DNA of 64,000 nt from Streptomyces sp. MJM8645 (GCF_001625365.1 NZ_LJJF01000001.1:5698501-5762500), one strand, 5' to 3'; numbered from the stretch's first letter, positions 1-8,685 are shown. Translations and numbers: made by a program. Notes: generated by a model not told the origin, from the letters alone.

Positions 1-472
1 GGTGCCGCATGCCCATGACGTAGCCGTCGTCGTCGGCGGTCGCGGTGAGTTCCAGGTCCTCGGGCAGCGGCTGGGTGACGATCAGGGAGTGGTACCTGGT
101 CGCGGTGAGGCTGTTTCCGAGGCCGGCGAACAGGCCGCGCCCGTCGTGCGTCACGGTGCTGGTGCGCCCGTGCATCAGCCGGTCGGCGACCTGGACCCGC
201 CCGCCGAACGCCAGGCCGATCGCCTGGTGGCCCAGGCACACGCCGAGCAGCGGGACCTTCCCGGCGAAATGGTGGACGAGCTCGACGTGGCCGGAGGCCG
301 CCGGGTGCCCGGGGCCGGGGCCGAGCACGACCGCGTCGGGCGCGGTCGCGGCCAGCTGCTCGGGGGTGCGGGTGTGCGAGCGGACCACCTCGGTGTCCGC
401 GCCGAGCGCCCGCAGGTACTGGTCGATGATGTGGACGAAGCTGTCCCGCGCGTCCACCAGCAGAACCTTCAC
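1..472 (-). CDS. trpG: Anthranilate synthase component II-like glutamine amidotransferase (partial, C-terminus beyond window)
   Basis: This is a class I glutamine amidotransferase that would deliver ammonia from glutamine to the chorismate-binding partner encoded just upstream. The reverse strand starts MKVLLVDARDSFVHIIDQYL, the usual opening of TrpG/PabA proteins. It then shows the oxyanion segment GPGPGHP and the nucleophile elbow LLGVCLGHQAIG with the catalytic Cys. The His-Glu part of the triad would lie beyond base 1, so the gene is incomplete here. The start is GTG at 472, overlapping the TGA of the component I gene as GTGA, so the two are translationally coupled and probably expressed in equal amounts. 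Sequence alone does not separate TrpG from PabA. The partner's PIAGT motif favours an anthranilate (or aminodeoxyisochorismate) role. Its neighbours suggest precursor supply rather than the housekeeping trp pathway. Confidence 0.85.
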   Translation of the reverse strand, partial: MKVLLVDARDSFVHIIDQYLRALGADTEVVRSHTRTPEQLAATAPDAVVLGPGPGHPAASGHVELVHHFAGKVPLLGVCLGHQAIGLAFGGRVQVADRLMHGRTSTVTHDGRGLFAGLGNSLTATRYHSLIVTQPLPEDLELTATADDDGYVMGMRH

Positions 473-1968
473 GCCGTCAACTCCTCACCCGTCAGCGCCC
501 AGTAGGCGGCGCCCAGCTTCGCCAACGTCTCGTTCCACTCGCCCTCGGGGGTCGAGTCGGCGACGATCCCCGCGGAACTCTGCACGGAGTACACCGCGCC
601 GTCGTGCGCGATCGTGCGGATGCACAGCGCCAGTTCGCTCCAGCCGCCGACGTCGATCAGGCCGACGGCGCCGGCGTAGGCCCCGCGCGGCTCCCGCTCG
701 ATCTCGTGGATGATCTCCATGGCGCGCAGCTTGGGCGCGCCGGTCATGGTGCCGGCCGGGAAGGTCGCGCACAGCGACCGCCACACGTCGGCGTCCTCCT
801 CCAGCTCGGCGCTGACCGTGGACACCAGGTGGAAGACGTGCGAGAAGGTCTCCACCACCATCAGGTCGTCGGCCGTCAGGGTGTGCGGCTTGCAGACCCG
901 GCTGATGTCGTTGCGGGAGAGGTCGACCAGCATGACGTGCTCGGCCTGCTCCTTGGTGCTCGCCAGCAGGGCCTTGATCCGCCGCTCGTTCTCCTCCTCG
1001 TCCTGGTCGCGGCGCGTGGTGCCGGCGATCGGGCGCATCACGATCCGGCCGTCCTCGATCCGGAACAGCAGCTCGGGGCTGGCGCCGATCAGCGTGCCCT
1101 CGCCGTTCGGGAGCAGGTACATGTGCGGGGAGGGGTTGCGCGAGCGCAGCCGCCGGTAGACCTCGACCGGCGTCAGCGCGGTGCGGACGTCGATCCGGTG
1201 GCCGACCTGGATCTGGTAGATGTCGCCGACCCCGATGTGCTCCAGGCAGCGCCGGACCCAGCCGTGGAAGGTGTCGCGGTCCACGCTGTCGTGCACGGAC
1301 TGCGGACGGGCGGCCGGCGGGCACGCGGCCTGCGGCTCCTGCCCGGCCGCCTCCCGGGCCGCGCCCGCGAGGTCGTGCCGGCCGTGCTCGCCGAAGGCCG
1401 GGCTGTCGGCCGTCCGCAGGACCGGCGCGCCGTCGGTGCCGTAGTGCACGCTGTCGCGGAACAGCGTCAGCACGGCGTCCGGGCGGGCCGGCGGCAGCGC
1501 CCGGGCCGGCAGGTCCTCCATGTGCCAGGCCGCGTCGTAGCCGAACCGGGCCAGGAAGCCGAAGTGGAAGCGGTCGCCGGGCAGGCCCGGCTCCAGGCCG
1601 AACAGGCCCTGCGCGCGCCGCAGGAACTCCCAGACGCGGGCCGGGTCGGGGGCCTCCAGCCGCCCGGGGGCGTCCGCGGCGGGGGTGAGGCCCGCCGCCT
1701 CGGCGGTCGCCCGCAGCACCGGGGCGAGCTCCGCGATCCCGTCGATCTCCAGGTACGAGCCGTACAGCCGGATCTCGGCGAGCGGACCGCAGCCGAGCAC
1801 CGCGGGCCCGCCCTGCCGGCCGGACTCGGTCAGGCTCTCCAGCAGGTACACCTGCTCCGCGCCGAGCCGGTCGCCCAGCCGCGTGTACAGCTCCAGCGGG
1901 TCGTGCGGCGGCAGCGGCTCGGTGCCGAGCCGGACGGCGAACGGAGGGTGCGATGGCGCGTCTGGCAT
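469..1968 (-). CDS. trpE: Anthranilate synthase component I-like chorismate-utilising enzyme
   Basis: A 499-residue chorismate-binding enzyme expected to convert chorismate plus ammonia to anthranilate with the downstream amidotransferase. The C-terminal half has the family signature: PIAGT near residue 312, the DLSRND segment, and GTMTGAPKLRAMEII near residue 405. Ala in PIAGT is typical of anthranilate or aminodeoxyisochorismate synthases, whereas aminodeoxychorismate synthase has Lys (PIKGT). The ATG at 1968 is preferred over ATG at 1980 because GAGGA lies 5 nt upstream of it. The gene is divergent from a class II DAHP synthase, so entry to and a branch from the shikimate pathway sit side by side. 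No trpC, trpD, trpA or trpB is visible, which argues for a dedicated copy feeding a secondary pathway. Whether the product leaves as anthranilate or as aminodeoxyisochorismate cannot be read from sequence. Confidence 0.85.
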   Translation of the reverse strand: MPDAPSHPPFAVRLGTEPLPPHDPLELYTRLGDRLGAEQVYLLESLTESGRQGGPAVLGCGPLAEIRLYGSYLEIDGIAELAPVLRATAEAAGLTPAADAPGRLEAPDPARVWEFLRRAQGLFGLEPGLPGDRFHFGFLARFGYDAAWHMEDLPARALPPARPDAVLTLFRDSVHYGTDGAPVLRTADSPAFGEHGRHDLAGAAREAAGQEPQAACPPAARPQSVHDSVDRDTFHGWVRRCLEHIGVGDIYQIQVGHRIDVRTALTPVEVYRRLRSRNPSPHMYLLPNGEGTLIGASPELLFRIEDGRIVMRPIAGTTRRDQDEEENERRIKALLASTKEQAEHVMLVDLSRNDISRVCKPHTLTADDLMVVETFSHVFHLVSTVSAELEEDADVWRSLCATFPAGTMTGAPKLRAMEIIHEIEREPRGAYAGAVGLIDVGGWSELALCIRTIAHDGAVYSVQSSAGIVADSTPEGEWNETLAKLGAAYWALTGEELTA

Positions 1969-2094
1969 CGGAATCCTCATCGTGAATGGCCGGCTGGGTA
2001 CGGCCGGTGAACGAATGGCCCCCAGTCAATCCGTTCGTCCCGGAAGGCGGTCAGACCAGTTCTCCGGTGTGGGAGCAGGCCAATTCGCGGACGC

Positions 2095-2124
2095 TTGACC
2101 TTCTTTCCGCGGCCGGGCTGCAAT
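2095..2124 (+). promoter_or_regulatory. Candidate sigma-70-type promoter of the DAHP synthase gene
   Basis: TTGACC at 2095-2100 and TGCAAT at 2119-2124 are separated by 18 bp and lie about 40 bp before the start codon. The -35 matches the Streptomyces vegetative consensus well; the -10 is weak. Inferred from spacing only. Confidence 0.4.
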
Positions 2125-2163
2125 GAGCGGGCCAGCGATTTCCGTTCCCATCCGAGGGCCGTG

Positions 2164-3507
2164 ATGAATCGAATTCCGCAGACCGGAGCACCTGCCGCCT
2201 GGCGTTCCCTGCCGGCGGCCCAGCAACCGCAGTGGCCGGACCAGGCGGCGCTGCGCGAGGTGGTCGCCGACCTGTCGGCCGCCCCGCCCCTGGTCCTCGC
2301 CGAGGAGTGCGACCGGCTGACCGACCGGATGGCCGCCGTCGCCGCCGGCGAGGCCTTCGTCCTCCAGGGCGGCGACTGCGCCGAGACCTTCGGGGGCCTC
2401 ACCGCGGACGCGGTCACCGCCAAGCTGCGCACCCTGCTGCAGATGGCGGTGGTGCTGACCTACGCGAGCGGCGTCCCGGTCGTGAAGATCGGCCGGCTGG
2501 CCGGGCAGTACGCCAAGCCCCGCTCCCAGCCGGACGAGACCCGTGACGGCCTCAGCCTGCCCTCCTACCGGGGCGACGCGGTCAACGGCCCGGAGTTCAC
2601 CGAGGCGGCCCGCCGCCCGGACCCGGCGCGGCTGCGGCGGATGTACGAGGCGTCGGCGGTCACCCTCAACCTGGTCCGCGGCTTCGCGGCCGGCGGCAGC
2701 GCCTCCCTCTACCAGGCCCACCAGTGGAACCGCGGCTTCCTGGAGGACTCCGCCGAGGCCCGCCGCTACGAGGAACTGGCCGACGGTGTGGACCGCGCCC
2801 TGCGCTTCCTGCAAGCCTGCGGCTGCGACCCGGCCGGGCTGCTGGAGGCCGAGTTCTTCGCCAGCCACGAGGGACTGCTGCTGGACTACGAGCAGCCCCT
2901 CACCCGCACCGACCCGCGCACCGGGGCGCACTACGCCACCAGCGGGCACCTGCTCTGGGTCGGCGAGCGGACCAGGGGCCTGGACGACGCGCACATCGCC
3001 TACTTCGCCGGGATCCACAACCCGATCGCCGTCAAGCTCGGCCCCACGACCACCGCGGACGAGGTCCTCGGCTACGTCGACCGCCTCGACCCCGACCGCC
3101 GGCCCGGCCGGCTGACCTTCGTGGTGCGGATGGGCGCGGGCCGGGTGCGCGAACTGCTGCCGCCGCTGGTGGAGAAGGTCACGGCGGAGGGCGCCCGGGT
3201 CGCCTGGATCTGCGACCCGATGCACGGCAACACCGTCCAGACCGACGACGGCCGCAAGACCCGCCGCTTCGACGACATCCTGGGCGAGGTCGCCGGCTTC
3301 TTCGAGGTGCACCGGGAGCTGGGCACGCACGCCGGCGGCATCCACGTCGAGCTCACCGGCGACGACGTCACGGAGTGCCTCGGCGGCGGCGACCAGGTCC
3401 GCGCCGAGGACCTGCACCAGCGCTACGAGACGGCCTGCGACCCGCGGCTGAACCACCGCCAGTCCCTCGATCTCGCCTTCCGGGTCGCGGAGCTGATGAA
3501 GGCCTGA
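2164..3507 (+). CDS. aroH: Class II (plant-type) 3-deoxy-D-arabino-heptulosonate 7-phosphate synthase
   Basis: A 447-residue class II DAHP synthase. It condenses phosphoenolpyruvate and erythrose 4-phosphate, the first committed step of the shikimate pathway. Visible signatures are LQGGDCAETF near residue 70 with the metal-binding Cys, KIGRLAGQYAKPRS, SLPSYRGDAVNG, WVGERTRGLDDAH, HNPIAVKLGPTT and ICDPMHGNT. Length and motifs are those of the AroA-II enzymes of Streptomyces and of PhzC-like copies in secondary clusters. The start is ATG at 2164, with GAGGG 5 nt upstream. It is divergent from trpE and followed by an intrinsic terminator, so it is probably monocistronic. An extra DAHP synthase beside chorismate-branch enzymes and a SARP is a typical sign of precursor boosting for a specialised metabolite. 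The gene symbol is generic. Confidence 0.93.
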   Translation: MNRIPQTGAPAAWRSLPAAQQPQWPDQAALREVVADLSAAPPLVLAEECDRLTDRMAAVAAGEAFVLQGGDCAETFGGLTADAVTAKLRTLLQMAVVLTYASGVPVVKIGRLAGQYAKPRSQPDETRDGLSLPSYRGDAVNGPEFTEAARRPDPARLRRMYEASAVTLNLVRGFAAGGSASLYQAHQWNRGFLEDSAEARRYEELADGVDRALRFLQACGCDPAGLLEAEFFASHEGLLLDYEQPLTRTDPRTGAHYATSGHLLWVGERTRGLDDAHIAYFAGIHNPIAVKLGPTTTADEVLGYVDRLDPDRRPGRLTFVVRMGAGRVRELLPPLVEKVTAEGARVAWICDPMHGNTVQTDDGRKTRRFDDILGEVAGFFEVHRELGTHAGGIHVELTGDDVTECLGGGDQVRAEDLHQRYETACDPRLNHRQSLDLAFRVAELMKA

Positions 3508-3523
3508 AACCGCCCCGGGCGAC

Positions 3524-3580
3524 GGTTGGCCGGATCAGTGCGCGCCGATCCGGCCAACCGGCATTTCCGTGCCGATTTTT
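3524..3580 (+). terminator. Double-hairpin intrinsic terminator after the DAHP synthase
   Basis: A perfect 13-bp inverted repeat (GGTTGGCCGGATC at 3524-3536, its complement at 3547-3559) is followed at once by a second stem, CGGCA/TGCCG (3559-3563 and 3570-3574), and ATTTTT. This is one of the few T-tract terminators in the window. It separates the DAHP synthase from the SARP gene. Confidence 0.8.
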
Positions 3581-3653
3581 CGTGGGTCACCCGAGGGTGC
3601 GGACGCCGATCGCAACCCGTCAGGCGGCGTCTTTTGGGGAGAACTGAATAGCG

Positions 3654-3683
3654 TTGACCCATTGACCGGGCCGTCCTTAGAGT
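3654..3683 (+). promoter_or_regulatory. Promoter of the SARP regulator gene
   Basis: TTGACC at 3654-3659 and TAGAGT at 3678-3683 are 18 bp apart, a good match to Streptomyces sigma-HrdB promoters. Transcription would begin near 3690, leaving about 37 nt before the GTG at 3727. A second TTGACC at 3662 forms a short direct repeat with the -35 box, which could be part of an activator site. Confidence 0.55.
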
Positions 3684-3726
3684 GCCTTGCGATCCTGCGC
3701 CTATTCCTCTGGGGGGAGTGGAAACG

Positions 3727-6700
3727 GTGGGGCACAGACCTGGTTCCGGCATACGCCACGACGGCAGTTCCTCACCCGTGCCCCGGGTCGAGTACCGCAT
3801 TCTCGGCCCGCTCGAAGCGCTCGTCGACGCCAGGCCGCTGAACCTCGGCGGGATCCGGCAGCAGACGGTGCTCGCCGCGCTGCTCCTCGACGTCAACCGG
3901 GTGGTCAGCGTGGACCGCCTGGTCCGCGCCCTCTACGAGGAGGCCCCGCCGGCCACCGCCCGCGCGCAGTTGCAGATCAGCGTCTCCGCCCTGCGCCGGC
4001 TGTTCGCCGCGCACGGCCTCTCCGACGTCATCACCACCCACCCGCAGGGCTACATGGTGAAGGCGGCGGACGACCAGCTCGACCTGCTCCAGGCCCGCGA
4101 CCGGGTCGGGAAGGCGCGGGCGCTGCGCGACCAGAAGGCGGAGGCCCACGACCGCACGGCGGAGGACCGCGACCGCAGGGCGGAGGCCCAGGACCGCAAG
4201 GCGGAGGCCGCCGCCCTCTTCCGGCAGGCGCTCGGACTGTGGCGCGGCGACCCCCTCGGCGGCCTGCCCAGCGAGTCGATCCGCTCCGCCGCCGGCCAGC
4301 TCACCGAGCAGTGGGTCGGCGCCACCGAGGAGTGCATCCAGCTCGAACTCGCGCTCGGCCGGCACGGCGCGGCCGTCGGCGAACTCCTGGGCCTGGTCGA
4401 CGAGTTCCCGTTACGGGAGCGGCTGCGCGGCCAGCTGATGCTGGCGCTCTACCGCTCCGGGCGCCAGACCGAGGCGCTCCAGGTCTACCGCGACACCCGC
4501 CAGTGGATGATCGACGAACTCGGCGTCGAACCCGACCCCCGGCTGCAGCGGCTCGAACTCTCCATCCTCGCCGGCGACCCCCGGCTCGACCTGCCCGACA
4601 GCCGTCCGGCCGCCGCCCACGGAGCCCCGGCCGCCGAGCCCGCCGCCGCGCCGCCCGTGGCACCCGCCGCCCCCGCCGCCGTCCCGGAGATGCTCCCCGC
4701 CGACCTCGCCGACTTCACCGGCCGCGAGCACCTGCTCGCCGGCCTGCGCGAACGGCTGCTGCTCTCCTCCCACGACCAGTCCCGGCTCGCCGTCCCGATC
4801 GTCTCCGTCGTCGGCAAGGCCGGGGTCGGCAAGACCGCCGTGGCCGTCCACGCGGCCCACCAGATCGCCGCCGAGTTCCCCGGCGGGCAGCTCTTCGCCG
4901 ACCTGCACGCCGGGGCCCCCGACACCGTCGGCCCGGCCCAGGTGCTGGAGCGCTTCCTGCGCGCCCTCGGCGTCCACGGCACCGCCATCCCCGACGGGCT
5001 GGAGGAGCGGGCCGAGATGTACCGGGCCCTGCTCGCCGAGCGCCGGGTGCTGATCGTCCTCGACAACGTCGCCACCGAGAGCCAGATCACCCCGCTGCTG
5101 CCGGGCAAGCCCACCTCGGCCGTGATCGTCACCAGCCGGCGGCACATCGGCAGCCTCGCCGGAGCCGTCCGGGTGGACGTCGACACCTTCGACCCCGAGC
5201 AGTCCGCGGAACTGCTCGGCCGGATCGCCGGCCCCGCGCGGGTGGCGGCCGAACCGGAGGCGGCGAAGGCGCTCGCCGAACTCTGCGACCACCTGCCGCT
5301 GGCGCTGCGCATCGCCGGCGCCCGGCTCGCCGCCCGGCCGCACTGGGAGATCACCGAACTGGTGGAGCGGCTGGAGGACGGGACCCGCCGGCTCGACGAG
5401 CTCAAGTACGCCGACGTCGGCATCAGGGCCGGCCTCTCGCTCACCTACGAGAGCGTCAGCGAGGATGCCCGCCGACTGCTGCGGCGGATCGCCCTGATCG
5501 ACGAGGGGCCGTTCTCCACCTGGGTCGGCATGGCGCTGCTCGACCTCCCCGAGTACCAGGTCCAGGACCTGATCGACGAACTCTCCGACGCCCAACTGCT
5601 GGACGCCGTCGGCACCGCGCCCGGCCGCCACACCCAGTACCGGCTGCACAACCTGATCCGGGTCTTCGCGCGCGAACGCCTCGTCGACGAGGAGAGCGTC
5701 GAGGAGCGGGAGGCCGCACTGGCCCGGGTGATCGGCTGCTTCCTCTACCTGCTGATCGAGGCGAGGCAGCGCGAGTACGGCCGCGACGTGCTGATCCGCG
5801 GCCGCGGCACCGCCCTGCACCCGCTGCCCGCCCGGACGGTGGACCGGCTGCTGGCCGAGCCGCTGCGGTGGTTCGCCCGGGAGCGGCCCATGCTCGTGCC
5901 CCGGGTCAGGCAGGCGGCCATGATGGGCCTCACCGCGCACTGCTGGGAACTCGCCGTCACCGCCGTGACGTTCCTGGAGACCCACGGCCGGCTCGACGAC
6001 TGGCGCGACACCCACGAACTCGCCCTCGCGGCCGCCCGCAAGGGCGGCGACCGGCTCGGCCAGGCCGCCGCACTGCACTCCCTCGGCTCGCTCGCGCTGA
6101 CCCGGCAGAACTTCGCCGCCGCCGAGGAGCGCTTCCGCCAGGCCGCCGGGATCTTCACCGACCTCGGCGACGACCTCGGCTCCGCCCTGACCGCCCGCGG
6201 CCTCGGCTACCTCGCCCGAGTGGACGGCCGGATCGACGAGGCGACCGCCCACTACCAGGCCGCCCTCACCGTCCTGCGGGCGAGCGGCGGCTCCGTCGCC
6301 GTCGCCTACGTGCTGCACAACCTGGCCCAGCTCAAACTGGGCGCGGGCGACGAGGAGGGCGCCGGAGAGCTCCTCGACGAGGCGCTGCGGCTCAGCCGGG
6401 AGGGCCGCGGCCGGCGGGTCGAGGCCCAGGTGCTGCACCGGATGGGCCAGAGCCACCTGGAACGCGGCGGGTACGACCGGGCCCTGGAGGCCTTCTCCCG
6501 CGCCCTCGACGTCGTCCGGCTGATCGGCGACCACACCGGCGAGATCTACGCCCTGCACGGCATCGGCGCGGCCCGCCACCGGCTCGGCGAGAGCGGCGAG
6601 GCCGCCCACGCCCTGCACCGCGCACTGCTCCTCGCGGAGGGCTCCAACGAGCGGCTGATCATGGGCCGGATCCTCGTCACCCTCGGCGAGTTGGCGCTCG

Positions 6701-6867
6701 GCACCGGGGAGGCCGACCTGGCGGTCCAGCACCTGCGGCGGGCCCGGCTGGTGTTCCGTCTGATGCGGACCCCCGCCGAGGAGGCGCGCACCCTCGACCT
6801 GCTGCGCTCCGCCCGGCTGGCCGCCGGTGACCCGGAGCCCCCCGCGGGCCCGGGTCCACCGTCCTAG
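3727..6867 (+). CDS. AfsR-like SARP transcriptional regulator (OmpR wHTH - BTAD - NB-ARC - TPR)
   Basis: A 1046-residue regulator of the large SARP class, likely the pathway-specific activator of the surrounding cluster. Domains in order: OmpR-type winged helix (about residues 20-95, VEYRILGPLEALVDARPLNL onward), bacterial transcriptional activation domain (about 105-270, ending GVEPDPRLQRLELSIL), a Pro/Ala-rich linker, an NB-ARC ATPase with P-loop VVGKAGVGKT near residue 360 and LIVLDNV, and C-terminal TPR repeats (about 770-1020). The GTG at 3727 is chosen because GGGGGGAG sits 8 nt upstream; GTG 3718 is the alternative. Oddity: the BTAD carries an in-frame repeat insertion of DRxAEAxDRKAEA type (bases about 4119-4210). 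The stop codon shares a CTAG with the convergent neighbour. Confidence 0.92.
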   Translation: MGHRPGSGIRHDGSSSPVPRVEYRILGPLEALVDARPLNLGGIRQQTVLAALLLDVNRVVSVDRLVRALYEEAPPATARAQLQISVSALRRLFAAHGLSDVITTHPQGYMVKAADDQLDLLQARDRVGKARALRDQKAEAHDRTAEDRDRRAEAQDRKAEAAALFRQALGLWRGDPLGGLPSESIRSAAGQLTEQWVGATEECIQLELALGRHGAAVGELLGLVDEFPLRERLRGQLMLALYRSGRQTEALQVYRDTRQWMIDELGVEPDPRLQRLELSILAGDPRLDLPDSRPAAAHGAPAAEPAAAPPVAPAAPAAVPEMLPADLADFTGREHLLAGLRERLLLSSHDQSRLAVPIVSVVGKAGVGKTAVAVHAAHQIAAEFPGGQLFADLHAGAPDTVGPAQVLERFLRALGVHGTAIPDGLEERAEMYRALLAERRVLIVLDNVATESQITPLLPGKPTSAVIVTSRRHIGSLAGAVRVDVDTFDPEQSAELLGRIAGPARVAAEPEAAKALAELCDHLPLALRIAGARLAARPHWEITELVERLEDGTRRLDELKYADVGIRAGLSLTYESVSEDARRLLRRIALIDEGPFSTWVGMALLDLPEYQVQDLIDELSDAQLLDAVGTAPGRHTQYRLHNLIRVFARERLVDEESVEEREAALARVIGCFLYLLIEARQREYGRDVLIRGRGTALHPLPARTVDRLLAEPLRWFARERPMLVPRVRQAAMMGLTAHCWELAVTAVTFLETHGRLDDWRDTHELALAAARKGGDRLGQAAALHSLGSLALTRQNFAAAEERFRQAAGIFTDLGDDLGSALTARGLGYLARVDGRIDEATAHYQAALTVLRASGGSVAVAYVLHNLAQLKLGAGDEEGAGELLDEALRLSREGRGRRVEAQVLHRMGQSHLERGGYDRALEAFSRALDVVRLIGDHTGEIYALHGIGAARHRLGESGEAAHALHRALLLAEGSNERLIMGRILVTLGELALGTGEADLAVQHLRRARLVFRLMRTPAEEARTLDLLRSARLAAGDPEPPAGPGPPS
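4119..4210 (+). repeat. In-frame ~21-bp tandem repeat inside the SARP activation domain
   Basis: Imperfect copies of a roughly 21-nt unit (core GACCGCAAGGCGGAGGCC) encode heptads rich in Asp-Arg-Lys-Ala-Glu. The insert falls between two BTAD helices and would form a charged, probably extended or coiled helix. Such insertions are not a normal part of the domain. Confidence 0.7.
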
Positions 6868-7202
6868 TCGGCGATGAAGGCCACCGCGTAGTGGTTCAGC
6901 GAGAGGGTGAGGCTCACCCGGTGCCCCGACTCGCCGTCGGAGACCCGGAAGGTGGCCGCCACCTCGGGGTGCACGGTGAACAGGCCGAGCCCGCTGAAGT
7001 ACCGGTCGACGTCGAACACCAGCCGGTAGAGGCCGCGTCCGCCGTCCGTCCCGCCCCACTCCTCGATCCGGCCGCTCGCGTCCGTTCTCCGCTCGACCAC
7101 CGGCACCCACTCGTTGTCGACCAGCGACTCCAGTCTCGCGTCGAGGCCGGCGGCGGTGCGCCCGTGGACGCTGTCCAGCGCTTCGACGATGACCCTCGCC
7201 AT
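6864..7202 (-). CDS. Transthyretin-fold protein related to 5-hydroxyisourate hydrolase, catalytic residues missing
   Basis: A 112-residue protein whose layout matches the transthyretin/HIU-hydrolase family: an opening ALDSVHGRTAAGLDARLESL, then TDASGRIEEW and GLYRLVFDVDRYFSGLGLFTVHPE. The true hydrolases carry a conserved N-terminal His (HVLD), a late His (HYHVPLL) and a YRGS tail. Here these positions read EALD, HRVSLTL and a tail ending AVAFIAD, so uric-acid catalysis is unlikely. The gene lies between the SARP and the leu-like operon and is convergent with the SARP; the two TAG stops share one CTAG. Its ATG is coupled to the stop of a 21-codon ORF with a strong ribosome-binding site. A binding or altered catalytic role in the cluster is possible; no function can be assigned. 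Confidence 0.7.
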   Translation of the reverse strand: MARVIVEALDSVHGRTAAGLDARLESLVDNEWVPVVERRTDASGRIEEWGGTDGGRGLYRLVFDVDRYFSGLGLFTVHPEVAATFRVSDGESGHRVSLTLSLNHYAVAFIAD

Positions 7203-7267
7203 CAGCCCACCCGCCCCGGGCGCGGTAACCGGGCCGGCGGACGTTCCTCGGACGGGATATCTCGCAT
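7202..7267 (-). CDS. 21-residue leader ORF translationally coupled to the transthyretin-like gene
   Basis: AAGGAG lies 8 nt before ATG 7267. The ORF reads MRDIPSEERPPARLPRPGRV plus Gly and ends in TGA overlapping the ATG of the next gene (TGATG). The downstream gene has no good ribosome-binding site of its own, so translation probably depends on reinitiation after this leader. The peptide is Pro/Arg-rich. Inferred from spacing; no homologue recognised. Confidence 0.5.
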   Translation of the reverse strand: MRDIPSEERPPARLPRPGRVG

Positions 7268-7379
7268 GAAAACCACTCCTTGCCTCAGTACACGATGCAT
7301 CGGGAAAAGGGCGCGTCAAGCCTATTGTCAGGGGTCCCACTATCGGCCCGCCATCGAATGATTATTTGTTCGAAAAGTC

Positions 7380-7410
7380 TTGACGGACAGTGATTCCGGA
7401 CCAGTAAAGT
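7380..7410 (+). promoter_or_regulatory. Promoter of the leuA-C-D-B-like operon
   Basis: TTGACG at 7380-7385 and TAAAGT at 7405-7410 with a 19-bp spacer sit in an AT-richer stretch (about 7340-7410) between the two divergent genes. The 5' leader would be about 75 nt. SARP control is inferred from context only. Confidence 0.5.
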
Positions 7411-7491
7411 CACCGCTGCCAGCCACAATCCTCCGCCGCCGCACACCGCGACCTCCCGTCCGGCGGCGTTCCCGAAAGAGGCGGAAAATCC

Positions 7492-8684
7492 ATGTCTCCG
7501 AAATCCGTCCCCACCGCACGGCGGCTCCGGGTATTCGACTCGACACTGCGCGACGGCGAACAGGCCCCGGGCAACGCGATGAACCCCGACCAGAAACTGG
7601 AGCTGGCCCTCGCCATCGAGGCCACCGGCGTCGACACCATCGAGGCCGGCTTCCCCAGCTCCTCACCGCGTGACTTCGAGGCGACCAGACTGATCGCGGG
7701 CGCGCTCACCACCGCCAAGGTGGCGACCCTCAACCGGGCCGTCCGCGCGGACATCGAGCTGGCCGCCCAGGCCGGCGGCGTCGAGCGCCACCAGGTCCAG
7801 ATCATGGCCACCGGCAGCGACGTCCATCTGGAGCACAAGCGCGGCCTCACCCGGGCCGAGGGCCTGCACGAGATCATCGACAGCATCCGGTTCGCCCGCG
7901 AGCTGGGCTTCACCGACATCACGCTCGGCATCGAGGACGCCAGCCGGGGCAGCGACGACCTGCTGCGCCCGATGATCGAGGCCGGCATCGAGGAGGGCGC
8001 CAACACGGTGGCGCTCGCCGACACCACCGGCTGCCTGATCCCGTCCGAGTTCGGCGCCCAGGTGGCGCGGGTCCGCTCCTGGATCCCGGACCACATCATC
8101 CTGTCCACCCACTGCCACCAGGACCTCGGGCTCTCCCTCGCCAACGCCCTGGCCGGCGTCGAGGCCGGCGCGGACGAGGTGCAGGCCACCATCGCCGGCA
8201 TCGGCGAGCGCGCGGGCAACACCCCGCTGGAGGAGCTGGCCGCGGTGCTGCTCTACAAGGGCGAGCAGCTCGGCCTGACCAGCCGGCTGCGCACCGAGAA
8301 GTTCTACGAGGCCTACCAGCTGCTGGCCCGGATCATCGGAATGTCGACGCCGCGCAACAAGGCGATATTCGGGGAGAACGCCTTCGCCACCCAGGCCGGA
8401 ATCCACCAGGCCGGAATGCTGCGCAATCCGGTGACCTACGAATACGTCGAGCCGCACAGCTTCGGCCGCGAGCGCGGAATTCTCATCGGCCGGCACTCCG
8501 GGCGCAATGTGGTCCGCAACCTGTTCGACCAGATGGGAATCGGCGCCGAGCACGACCTGCTCGACGAGATCTACGAGACCTACATCGCGGGCCGCGCCGA
8601 CGGCACCTGCATCGAACTGGGCGAGCTGCGCGAGATCATCGCCGAGCGCCTGGAGCGCACCAGCGAGATGGCGGTGGCCAGCTG

Positions 8685-8685
<1 letters not shown>
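7492..8685 (+). CDS. 2-Isopropylmalate synthase/homocitrate synthase-family acyltransferase lacking the regulatory domain
   Basis: A 397-residue member of the DRE-TIM metallolyase (LeuA/HCS) family, which condenses acetyl-CoA with a 2-oxoacid. Seen: FDSTLRDGEQAPG with the catalytic Arg-Asp (residues 15-27), IEAGFPSSSPRDFEA, the metal motif HCHQDLGLS near residue 206, GIGERAGNTPLEE near 237, then GIHQAGMLRNPVTYE and GRHSGR. It ends about where LeuA enzymes begin their C-terminal allosteric domain, so leucine feedback is presumably absent, as in homocitrate synthases and pathway-dedicated copies. The metal motif reads HCHQD where LeuA usually has HCHND. It is the first gene of a four-gene set with LeuC/LeuD/LeuB-like enzymes and overlaps the next start (TGATG). 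The substrate 2-oxoacid cannot be read from sequence. Confidence 0.88.

Noticed and set aside
4411..7110. An 899-codon minus-strand frame opposite the SARP gene
   Set aside because: Antisense shadow of a gene with well-defined domains; Gly/Val/Gln-rich with no motif.
6864..7202. Initial call as 5-hydroxyisourate hydrolase (urate degradation)
   Set aside because: The catalytic His residues and the C-terminal YRGS signature are absent and no urate-pathway gene is nearby.
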